Source: Vanilla planifolia (taxonomy: Eukaryota > Streptophyta > Magnoliopsida > Asparagales > Orchidaceae). From it: DNA of 64,000 nucleotides. The notes beneath the pieces are model-generated. The model worked only from the letters and a program-made list of their open reading frames with translations. It was not told where the DNA came from and did not search any database. This document shows, in pieces, positions 26,482-37,300 of the stretch (positions are counted from its first letter, which is position 1; each line of letters begins with the position of its first letter). The translations under genes and the position numbers were made by a program. Where the stretch lies: assembly GCA_023846275.1 (NCBI GenBank), contig CM043877.1, positions 14,987,107 to 15,051,106 of the forward strand, read 5' to 3'.

Positions 26482-28163
26482 GTGTATATATATATATATA
26501 TTATAACTAAGAAAAATGAAAAAAAATGAAAAACAATACGAAAATTTTTTTTATGATTCGATTCAAACTAGAATCTATATCGACCATCAACTAAGGTGGG
26601 AACAACATCCCTATTAATCCCATGACTCCTTTAAATCTCAATTCTAATAGAACAAACAAAAAAAAATGTGAAGAGCTTGTGATTAAACGATGAAATGACT
26701 ATTGTCGATCATATAATTACCATTTTTATGTAATCATCACATTTATTCTTTTGTATACAATTTGTTTTTTTTACTATATAGTATGGATAGGATGAGACAT
26801 CATAATGATGCACCATCTTAAGAATCATAACTAAACAAGGAGTTTAATGAAAAATGTTTTCTTAAAATTTAGATAAAAGATAGAGTACAAATCGTGCTAA
26901 TTATTTGGTTACTCAAGGGAAGGAATTTCTATAGAAATTAATATCAAAATTGTATTTCTACCTGTATATAATAATTTAATTTTCTCAAAAGCACATGTTA
27001 TGAGTGGTTTTTGCATCTAGGAACTACGACTATAGAGACTTCTTGTAGTGAATGAGAGAAATTGTCTTGTTTCTTTCATGTTATGTGAGTGCTAATAAGA
27101 TTTGATGTTTTTAAAATTATCACATGACCTTTGTTATATTATAACTTGTAGAAACAAATTACTTTAATTTTGGTAGATGCGACATTCCAAATACAAAAAC
27201 ACAAATGTTAGGTTCTGACCCATGATGCCCATTATTGAATGTAATATTTGGGATCGAGATATAATATTTAATATATTTAATGCATTATGTGATTCTTATA
27301 ATAATTTGGGAGTTAAAAATAAATGATCTTAGATTTTTAGAAAAAAAAGTCTATTTTTTAAAAGAGCTAAAAAATTTAGAATTTATTAAAGATAACAAAT
27401 GAAATTGTATAATTATGAAAATTTTATTAAAATATAAAACTTATCTAAAAGATTATTTCGACATAAAAGGAAGTATTATGAATACCAAGTATTAAAAAGA
27501 AGAATAATAATAGAATAGTGTTATAAGGATTTTTAGAATTTAAAATTTATTAAAAATACTAAATGCTGTTAAAAAATATGAAAATTGACTAATGAATAGA
27601 ATTTATCAAAAAGAATCAAATGAAATTTGATAATTTTTTAAAGTTATTTGGATTAAAATATTAATAAAATTTAATTTATTTAAGATTTTAATTAAATTCA
27701 AAATTATGGAATGTATCTATAGAGAATCATTAATCAAACAAATAATGATTTAATTACTAATCACAAGCCTTTTTCAAAATAGATAAACGAAGTGGTTTGG
27801 ATTGCACTCGACAAATTTGTTAATTTTAGTGCATGTGTGTAACATTTTAAAAGTTTTGAAATAATTAAATCACATTAACGTCTCAAGATTAATTGAAAAA
27901 CACATATGATTGTCTTATAAGGTGATAAAGTTAAACTAAAAAAATATTTTAAAAATGTAGAAATCAATATATTATCGAATAAAGTTTGCCAAGAAGAACC
28001 CAATTATGTTTGTTTTGTTTTAAAATGAAAATATAAAATATTTAAATTATATAAAAACTACGATTATCATAGGTGATTAATTTATTATTTGTTTGATTTT
28101 ATATTTGAATAAAAATATATAAAATTCTAAGAAAAAAATACAATGAGAGTAACGTTAGTAAGT
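23787..28163. other. Spacer between the divergent CPSF73-II and CENP-V-like genes
   Basis: The first 160 bp (about 23787-23945) is GC-richer and probably carries the CPSF73-II leader and core promoter. It includes an AAACCCTT element (minus sense) at about 23820-23827. The rest is strongly AT-rich, with an AT palindrome array at 26411-26502 and a short duplicated stretch around tggccaataggt (about 25270 and 25317). I recognise no gene or intact mobile element in it. Confidence 0.7.
26411..26502. repeat. AT-rich palindromic microsatellite
   Basis: Alternating TA with phased TGTA/TACA steps (tatatatgtatatatacata) gives many overlapping palindromes over about 90 bp. Confidence 0.95.
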
Positions 28164-28170
28164 TATAAAT
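28164..28170 (+). promoter_or_regulatory. Candidate TATA box of the CENP-V-like gene
   Basis: TATAAAT within gttataaataataaa, followed about 30 bp later by a sharp rise in GC content and a leader that includes AAACCCTAG (28270-28278, a telo-box-like element). The start site is inferred, not observed. Confidence 0.45.
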
Positions 28171-28194
28171 AATAAAATCATCTCTGCTAATTCC

Positions 28195-28570
28195 CTTAGT
28201 ACACTAAATTCCGACTCATCTCACGTCCACGCCCGGTCTCCGTTCGGTTTTCATCTGCGTGTGGTTCCGAAACCCTAGCCGTAGTTTCTCCGCTAATCAT
28301 CTCTTGGTGTTGTCACCATTCGCTCAGCGACTGGAGTGCGGTTGGAACCTAGTATCCGTTGCTGCGCCATCGCTCTTCGTCGGTTGTCGGGATTGCTGTG
28401 AAGTGGGTCGTCACCAGCGGCGGGAAGAAGAGAAGGGTGAGAGGAGGTCAACTCATCCCATCCATCTATTACATCCATCCAAACATCCCTTAAACTTAAT
28501 ATCTATTATTTTTGTCGGCAATGCTAGTTGTGAGAAGATAAACAACAGAGGAAATTGTTCCTGAGACATA
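28195..28570 (+). other. Leader of the CENP-V-like gene, probably with an intron
   Basis: GC-rich from 28210 to 28445, then AT-richer up to the ATG. A plausible donor is gtgaga at 28437 and plausible acceptors end at 28527 or 28548. If it were not spliced, a 101-codon upstream ORF (28259-28564) would precede the main start, which favours splicing or a downstream start site. Confidence 0.4.
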
Positions 28571-28993
28571 ATGAGTTCTGAGACCATCATCCATTTTGGG
28601 GGATGCCATTGTAAGCGTGTCAGGTGGCAAGTTGAGGCACCTTCAAGTGTTGTAGCATGGGAATGCAACTGTTCAAATTGCTCTATGCGAGGCAACGTCC
28701 ACTTCATTGTCCCCTCGTCTAAGTTCAAACTCACCGGGGATTCCGAACAGTATCTCATTACCTATACCTTTGGCACCCACACTGCAAAGCACATGTTCTG
28801 CAAAATCTGTGGGATAACATCTTTCTACATACCGAGGTCGAACCAGGATGGAGTCGCAGTAACCGTTAAGTGTGTCGACGATGGGACACTGTCGGATGTG
28901 GAGTTTAAGAAATATGATGGGAAAAACTGGGAGAATTCCTTCAAGCAAACCTCTATTGCAGTGTATTCCAAAGAAGAAAGCAAAGTCCTTTAA
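28571..28993 (+). CDS. CENP-V/GFA domain zinc-binding protein, single coding exon
   Basis: A 140-residue protein covering essentially the whole GFA (glutathione-dependent formaldehyde-activating enzyme-like, Mss4-fold) domain. Cysteine clusters fit the two zinc sites of the fold: GGCHCKRVRW (Cys12, Cys14), CNCSNCSMRG (Cys32, Cys34, Cys37) and FCKICGITSFY (Cys77, Cys80). The FGTHTAKHMFC and FYIPRSN stretches are typical of the plant members. The ATG follows the leader and its frame is open from there to TAA, with no intron needed. The enzyme name of the family comes from bacterial Gfa; no substrate can be read from this sequence, and animal CENP-V is associated with centromeres and chromatin. 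It lies divergent to CPSF73-II and 2.3 kb upstream of RAD4 on the same strand. Confidence 0.93.
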   Translation: MSSETIIHFGGCHCKRVRWQVEAPSSVVAWECNCSNCSMRGNVHFIVPSSKFKLTGDSEQYLITYTFGTHTAKHMFCKICGITSFYIPRSNQDGVAVTVKCVDDGTLSDVEFKKYDGKNWENSFKQTSIAVYSKEESKVL

Positions 28994-31035
28994 CTCTTTT
29001 GGGTGATAATTTTATTTCTCATTCAAAGCTTGCTTTTGTTTTTTGAATAAGATTTAAAGAGCCATTTATGGTGCATGACAAATGAATTGTATGTTTATTT
29101 TGCATCAGGAGTCTGATGGTTTGTCTCCCCCTTAGAGTCTAGAGGTCATTGTTGTGAAAAATGGAAAAAAATGCCATCTGGGTGATGAATGAGGCTACTT
29201 GATTTGCAAACTGTTGCCATTTTATACTAATTAAACTTTCCTTTGTTTATATCGATAAAACATTTCAATAATGATAAATTGTTCCTAGTTTGTAACTTAT
29301 TATTTGCATCAGCCAAATTTGATGACATTTTGATAGAGGACAATGGAAAACTGCAACAATATGGATAGAATTGATATATTTCACTATATTTGACAATTAA
29401 TACAACAAACAACAAACAAACAAACAACAAAAGTCAGTTTTTGTTGATATCTAGATAACACTAATATTTAGATTACAATATGTAGATGAAACTGAATAGA
29501 ACTGCTCTTACATGTCATCATATTAGCTCATTTTTTTTATCCCATTGATTAACCATTGCTTTATAGTTTACTTCTGAAATGTCACTGTTTTTGTTGGCAG
29601 GACAGTGTTATATGAGTCTGTCAACTTTCTTTATGCTTCATAGATGTTCACAGAAACAAGGTCCAACACATCCCACTAATGGTTGGTCATCAGTTCAGCA
29701 ATTCATTTTGTGTAGCACGCATAAGATTATGATTTGTTTCATATTGTAAATTGGGCATTGTAATAAAGCTTCAATATATGGCTAATATGGTCTTATAGAG
29801 TTAGTTTTTTAGATGATTGGATATTATCTAAGAGTATGTTAGGTCTAACTCAGACTTTTGTTTAATGTAACTATTATAATAGATGATATAAGAATTAGGT
29901 TTAGATAGAGAAGAGTTAGTTCATCACTGAGTACAATTTTGATGAACTTATGTAGTGTTCTTATGTTATTGAGTAGTTTTTTATGTGTATAATATTTGAT
30001 GATATTGATAAACTTACATGGAATTGTTTGGGTTTCATTCAAACGATTGGTCCATGATTCTCATGATAAGCTTATCTATGACAAAATAACGCATAATCCA
30101 AATGTTATGTGGAAGAAAGTGTAGATTACATTGATATATTTGATGTTAATGAACGATATGCATTAGATTCATTGAGTGCAAGGGATATTAGTATTGGTCT
30201 CATCCTTATAACTTGAGTAAGGTTTTAGGTTATTATTATTCACCTAAGAAAACATAAAAATTAAGTTTGAATTTCACTTGGTGAAACACCTTTAATGCAT
30301 TTCAAACCAAACTATGATGAAAATTGTAATGCCAGTTGAGTATTTTGAAGGCTGCTCTCTTTAGAATGATTAATCTAACTGCATGTTTTGAACCTATTTT
30401 GTGCTGTTCCTCCTCCTGGTTCTTCAAATGATGGTTGCTTTCTGGTGTTTTTTTGTTTCTTGCACACCTTTCTTGAGGCATCTGAACAAACACTAGTTAA
30501 AGACTTTTGTTTTCTTTCCTTTTCTTCTTCCTTCAGCTTACATAAGGATGGTTTCAAAGCTTTTATCAGCGACAAAACTCCCCTGATAAGCCATCCCAGG
30601 TTGCAGCTTTATATCTTATTCCAAACGCTTCGTTGCTTTTTGGCTATGGAAACTCCATGTTTTATTCCTCACCAAGTCTCCTATGAGATACCTTTCATGG
30701 CAGCCTGTAATGCAAACTGGAGAGCTAAGCACAGGTTCTGAAGTACATGTTTTGTGTATATGCTGTTTTAGCAATCATATTATGTAATGGAATATTATAA
30801 TATTATAACTAAAAAGGAAATATAAATGTTATTTAAATTTGAATGATTTATAAATGTTAGTTAGCAACAAAGTTCAACATCGCTTTATGTGTAATGTCAA
30901 TGTTTGGGAACGAAAGAAGATCAATGGCTCAATCTTGTGTATAAGCTTCTTCTTTCTATTATTCTTATGTATTTCAAATAAAAATAGATTATAGCATAAT
31001 TATAATAGAATTGTTTTATAATGGCTAATACATCG
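28994..31035 (+). other. 3' region of the CENP-V-like gene and spacer to RAD4
   Basis: The first few hundred bases probably hold the 3' UTR. The rest is AT-rich. A 117-codon ORF at 30388-30741 has no recognisable domain and sits in ordinary spacer. No RNA gene or element recognised. Confidence 0.6.
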
Positions 31036-31039
31036 TATA

Positions 31040-31190
31040 TAGGTTACACTTTTCACCGTTTCAAATAAATGATACGAAAACCCGTTTCAAAAATAAAAGA
31101 CACGAAAAACCTGTTTCAAAATAAATTACACGAATACCCGTTTCAAAATAAATGCCAATAGAATTTGTTTCAAAATGGTTTACACGAAAG
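31040..31190. repeat. Minisatellite, about 30-bp unit, 4-5 copies
   Basis: Variants of the unit acacgaaaacccgtttcaaaataaat repeat between 31040 and 31190, some 120 bp upstream of the RAD4 start codon. Confidence 0.85.
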
Positions 31191-31282
31191 TCGTGTGTAG
31201 GTTATTAACCTGTTAAGGGAAATGAACACGAAAGCTTGAAGGGCGAAGTGGACTAGAAATGTACAAATCCGGGAACCCTTGA

Positions 31283-31296
31283 ATGCGCTTCCCGCT
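31283..31296 (+). promoter_or_regulatory. E2F-like element upstream of RAD4
   Basis: TTCCCGCT within gcgcttcccgctccc matches the E2F consensus TTSSCGSS at seven of eight positions and lies about 20 bp before the start codon. A further GCGGGATCCCGC palindrome lies in intron 1 at about 31496-31507. Functional use is inferred only. Confidence 0.3.
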
Positions 31297-31310
31297 CCCA
31301 CTTCGCAGCG

Positions 31311-31356
31311 ATGCGGACCAGGAATCAGGCAAAGCGGAATGGAGAATCGACGAGTG
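31311..31356 (+). CDS. RAD4: RAD4 exon 1
   Basis: Encodes MRTRNQAKRNGESTS plus one base. The MRTR..AKR start is typical of plant RAD4. Ending at 31356 (donor gttcgt) gives the family-like STSG-SLSAVS join. The alternative end at 31401 has a better donor. Confidence 0.75.
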
Positions 31357-34300
31357 GTTCGTCATCTCTATTCCATTTCTCCTTTCGTTCTCTCTGCTTA
31401 TGTAAGCTACTGGTATTGCTGTTATGATAAACTTCTATTCTTTCAATGAAAGGTGCTGGCTGCTCAAGGGAGCAGGAGGGGCGTACCATGGCCAAAGCGG
31501 GATCCCGCCGTGGACGCAGTACCTAGTTTTCTGTTAATTTTTTTTTTGTCTCATTATGGAACCTCGTTTTGTTCGGCGTGAAAATGCGTACTAACTTCGT
31601 TGAGTTCTCGTTTGGATGTTAGGCTCTCTCAGTGCCGTTTCGGAGGAGGCCGTGGGGAGACTGCTGAAGCGGGTTAGCACTCGGAAGACTGGGTGCAGAG
31701 GTCGTTCTCGCTCGGAAAGTCAATACACTTCGTGGGAAGCAAGGGATAATGTTAGGTTCTTTTGTGAAATTTTATTATCGATTTGTTGCGAAACGGTGGG
31801 ATATAATAATCTTTTCAACAGAAGACGGAGTTGAAGGGAGATGGCAAAAGTGAAGAAGACGAAGATATGTCAGAATCCACTTCACTGGATCGGTTTGGTT
31901 GCGATTCTGATGGAACCACGCCGGTGGAAGAGAAACACAAAACATTTCGAAGTGATGAAGTGGATTGGGAAGAAGGAAGTATTCCTCTATCGGAATGTGG
32001 TGTAAAGGACTGTCATGAACTTGGAAAGGAGATTACTGTTGAATTTAGTGAGTCACCTTCTTCTACGCAACGAAGGCCCTCCCGCAGAGTTTCTATTGAA
32101 GACAAGGTATTTTATCAATGACTGTTTACAACCTTACTGGCTTATTAAATTTCTGTTGACATTACAGTTGCATTTTGTAGGAGCTAGCTGAGCTTGTACA
32201 CAAGGTTCACTTGCTTTGTCTAATTGCTCGTGGTAGGCTAACTGATCATGCCTGTAACGATACTCTACTTCAGGTGCTTTCTAGCGTCATTTATCTTACA
32301 AAATTCGCATGATCTTGCTATAAAATTTTGGTGCATCCTACTTTGACACAAATCTGTATTGCAAACTTTATTGCTCGTGGTAGGCTAATTGACCATGCCT
32401 GTAATGATACACTGCTTCAGATGCTTTCTATATTCATGCCATTTTCATATTGCCATGCTCATGTTGACCTTGTAAGGTGCTCATTATGTTGCTGTAAAAT
32501 TTTAGTGCATTATACTTTCAGATTTAATGTAAATCTGTAGTGCAAACTTCGCTGGTTTATATTTTCACTTGTATCTACTCCGCAACCCCTTTATTTACTT
32601 TCAGTCATCACTTTACAAAAAAGGTTCGGGGAATCGTAGTTGTGTTTGTTCTTTGGAAGTGTTTTCTTAATGCTTTAATTACTTTTAGAGTAGTTCAACA
32701 AATTGGGACAATAGATGTTTGACAATTTTTGTTCAAAGTTGTTATTTTTGTTTAGGTGTACTTTTTGAAATTGGTTTTTAATTGTTTCTATGAGTTATTT
32801 GCCAGCAAGGTTCAGAAGTATGAACCAAATAATTGTGAATTAATTTAGCATCATTAGTCCCTCCCGCTCTTGTTTAATTTATGCATTGGGTTACTAGTAG
32901 TTAGTGCTAAAGAAATATTTTGAAATGATTTGGGGGAGTTAATTCAAAGAATTCCTACATTTGAAAAGATTTTTATTAGAGAACACTTGAGGCATGTTTG
33001 GTAATTTGTTTGCAAATGGAGTTTCTTGCAAATGAGCTGGGTTTCCAATCATATGGGATCTCTTGCATTTGGTTCTCTCGAAAGCTTATTATATCTAAAC
33101 TCAGATGATAATTCTCTTTCATCTGCTAATGAAGAGGTGTGGAAATTTCCTCAAAGTCACCATTGACATATGAGTGGCCCCCCACCAAGATCGGGCCTAC
33201 GTGGTATTAGTAATAATTTCCAGTTTCTCTCCCAACTATCTATGTGCCTTTGATTTCAACCTGAAGACTATCTAGGAAAAAAACCCTGGTTTGGTGATAA
33301 AAAGCAATAAGGTTTCTCACTTCTTTATTGGAAGTGAAGCTACTCAGACAACTAGAGGAGAAGGAGGAGCAGAGAATAGGTCTTTGCTCGAGTTAATAAG
33401 TTGAGAGTTCATTTCTACACTCTCGTGAGGAGAGCCTTGTAAAATCATCTAGTAGACTTTCATAATTGGATTGTGGTTAGGCATGTGATAGAGTGTGTTT
33501 CAAAAAAAGTGTTTTACACCTTAAAGAAACAAAAAAAATGGAAAGTGTGAAAGATAGTTCACCTTAGAGTTTCTTTTCATTTTCCAATAGACAAAACCTT
33601 CTTTTTCTTTCTTATAGCCTTCAATGTAGCTTTTATTTTTTTTAAACAAACAAAACTCATGGAGCAATAGTCATTTTCACGATAAAAGCCACAACAAGAA
33701 ATCTCTTCTTTCTTCGGATACAAGTAACAAAAAACAAGAGGTCGAGAGATCACTCATTTCCTTGGAAGCCTGGCAATGCTCAAGGACAACATCTCTTATT
33801 TTTTTTCGATTTCTTTGACCTTGGCTGTTTTCCTCATGTTCCCTTTCTCGATCATTAGTTCTTCTTACACTCTTTCTCTCCGTTCTTTTTTCGAAAATGT
33901 GGCATTGACACCATCTCTCCCTTGATTTCTTCCCCGACTTTCAATTGGCACACTTTGAGAGTCTTCCTGAATCACAACTCTCTTTGTGATCCATCTTGAG
34001 CCTGGATCGTAAAGGTCTCGAGTTCGGTTGGTGATTCCCTGTTGAAATAAAACAAAAAAATTAAATAATTTTTTATTTCCCTTTTTAATTGCAATGATTT
34101 TGAGTATTTATAAAAATTCAATGAGGCTTCGAAAATTATGTGATAAGAACCATAACTTGTCTTTTAATTTGCTTTATTCAAATTTATATTCACCTTTTAA
34201 TTTCCACATGAAATTTATTTCACATAATAACAAAATTCGTACTTGACAGCGCTTATGAGCATCGAGATTTCATAGTACTTTTGAATAATATATTACAAAA

Positions 34301-37300
34301 CACATGATATTTTATTAGTGCTTAAAAAAACATTTGTCAATCTTATTTATTCATTAGTAGATTAACATTTAGTAATAATTATGCCAAACTTTTTCTTAAA
34401 TTGGCATGTGAGATGAGAAGTAAAAGAATTTACTATTGTCATGGTAGTTTTGGGCTTCGGGAGGCTAATGAAGAAGTTAAACTATTTTAGAACTTGTAGC
34501 ATATGACCTTATTATTGCTAATATTCTCATTAACAATATGAGAAGAGCATTTACTTGCTTGTAAGATTAAAGATATTAGAACACATATCAATTATTAGTT
34601 TATTAAGGAAAAACTTGTTTAGATTAAAGATTGTAATGTTATACAAGGTTGATCACATCAACTAAAAGTTCTTATGCCCTCCTTAAAAACTGTTAGAGAA
34701 AAAAGTCAATATTATTGGATTGTGTTGTGGAATCTTAATGACGAAATTGTGAGTTTATTTCAAAGTAGAGTCTTAGTATTATGATGTTGGAATATAGATG
34801 AATCTTAGGTGGGATAATATTGTTTTGTTTGTAGGGTAGCTTGGTGTTCACTTGGAGAATATAAAAGATAGACTTCAATTTACAAAGAAGTTTGGTGGTT
34901 AACTACAAGATGAGATTAAACTATGCTAGAGTATGCTTTAGTGTAATTGTTTTTGTGCTAATGCTTTTTTTAAGAATTGAGAAGAATATTTGAATACTTA
35001 AAAGAGTAGATCTTTGAGTTTTTGAAGAAAAGATGATTATCTAAATTGCAAAGATTGTAAGATCATATACTAGGAGAATGTTTGACTACTCAATATCGAC
35101 TAATGGTGTTATACGTCCACCTTACTTGTAAGAGAAAAAACAAGTTATTGCAATGTTTTTGGACTCTTTTAGTGGAATTTTAGCATTGACAATTTGAAAT
35201 TATTCAAGAATAGAGTTTTATAGTTGTTTTTGGGATAAATTTTGGGTAAATTTTATGTAAGATTGCTTTGTTAATTGTAGTTGTAAGGTAGCTTAGTATT
35301 CACTAAGAGACCCTAATGGATTTTCTTTGAAATACAAAAAAACTTGGTTGTACAAAGAAGTACAAGATAAGGTTTAAATAAAACTTGATGATAAAATGTG
35401 GTTCAATTGTAAGATTGGAAATTTGGGAGAGATGTTATCTAACATGATGAGAGAGTGAGAAATAATGAGACTAATAAAATGAATTTTGAAGATTTAGCAT
35501 AATAAATTAGGCGTTAATGAGGAGTTAAAATACATTCATAGACTTGCCAAAAGCATGAATGTTAAATGCTGAACATTTGTATCGAAAAAAATGTATGATG
35601 ATAAAAAGTACTAGTTGATGAAGGCTATCTTAAATCAAAATAGATGAATTATTTTTGTAAGTGTTTTGGTGAAAATTACATTAAGGTAATTGATTTAGAG
35701 GAGTTTAATTGTACTAAAAAATATAAAATTTCTTTTATTGATGTATTCATAATATGAAAGTGAAGAAGCCTTCAAGAAGATGAAAAAAAATTTGGACTTA
35801 ATGCTATTCCTATTTATGTGTTCAAGTGTTTTCGAGGAAAAAGAAATCTCTGGATTTACTCATTCGTACAATGTTATTTTAAAGATAAAAGATTTTAGTT
35901 AAGCTGATGAAAAGTGCTTTAATATCTATTTATAAGAAAAATGAGATATTTAATATTGTGTTATATGTTGGAGTATAAAGTTGGCATTTCATTCTTTGAA
36001 ACAACGGAAGTAGGTGATTGAGCATATATTATGACATGAGATTATTATATTTCATAATCAATTTGTTTTTATACCAAGAATATTAATAATTAAGGCTATA
36101 CACTTGTAAAGGAGTTCAATGTAAAAGTTTAAGATAAAAAGAGGATATTTGCTTATTTTCTTGTTGATTTAGAATAGGCATGCAATAAAGTAATGAAAGC
36201 AGTATTATGGAAGATCTTAGTGAAAAAATGAGTAAGCATTGTGATAAAGTAATGAAAGAAGTGCTTTAGAAGTAGTAAAAAAACAAAAAAGTGATCATTG
36301 CTTATGAATTCTCTATTTCTCCTAACTTTGTTTTTGAATGGGGTTTGAAATGCCAATGTCTTTCTCTCCTCTCAAGTGTGAGGAACAAAACTATGAGGAA
36401 CTTCTGTATGTAATATAATGCACATCCTTTTCCTTTGTCTTCCGTTTTCTGGGCTAGCATTGCCCCAAGTAAATGATCCTTGGGATTATAATAAACAAGC
36501 CGACGTGGATTACGTTTGATTTGATAAAACACATTGTCTGACATTAAAGAGCTACATTGATGACCTACATTCCAAAAGATCCATTTACTTCTGGCAGTAA
36601 TTGTTTGATTCTGTGAGAATGGCTCAAGTAAGTTGAGATGCCATCCTTGTGGCCTCTTTCCTTCATCGTCCATGGTTAGCTTTATTTGGTCACCATTAGA
36701 TGACATTTGTGATGCCACATTAGCAATGTATGACTAATAACATTTTTAGTTGAACATTAATTACTGTTAAGAGATCTATCCCATTATATATGGAGGTGTG
36801 TGGAACCGTATTCCTCATTGTGGCTTATGCCTAGTGCTCCACATCTATCATATCAACTCTAGTATGTCCTTTGGCTCCCTCAAACATAAAGTATGCATAT
36901 GTAAATGCTAATATAAGAAGATAGCTTTTGGGAACCACGAAAGGCATAACGTTCTTTTTGATATCATTGAGGAACATCACATGATACCTTGTCAACATTC
37001 ACTGAAATCACTTTTTAAATCCACTTGTTCTCCTTAATAGCTTTATGTTATCATCCTCTTGAGAAAGGCTTGGGCTCGCCTCTTTATGAGGCTTTTATTG
37101 TATTTAGTTGCTTATAGTGCATCTCATTGTCTTTGCCACCATGGTTTTTCCCTATTCAAGGGGTTTTCCACATAGAAGTTATTTCTCTCACTTTTTCTCT
37201 CAAAGATTCTCCCTCATATTAGTATAACTCTAGTTATCCTCTTGGTCAGTTGATGTTCCCTATTGCAATTAAATCCTTACTATTTTTATTGTTCTGAATA

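Noticed and set aside
30388..30741. 117-codon ORF between the CENP-V-like gene and RAD4
   Set aside because: No homology recognised, no splice or promoter context, and a composition like the surrounding AT-rich spacer.
36153..36356. Minus-strand ORF overlapping the LINE end
   Set aside because: It is the reverse complement of the reverse-transcriptase relic and has no domain of its own.
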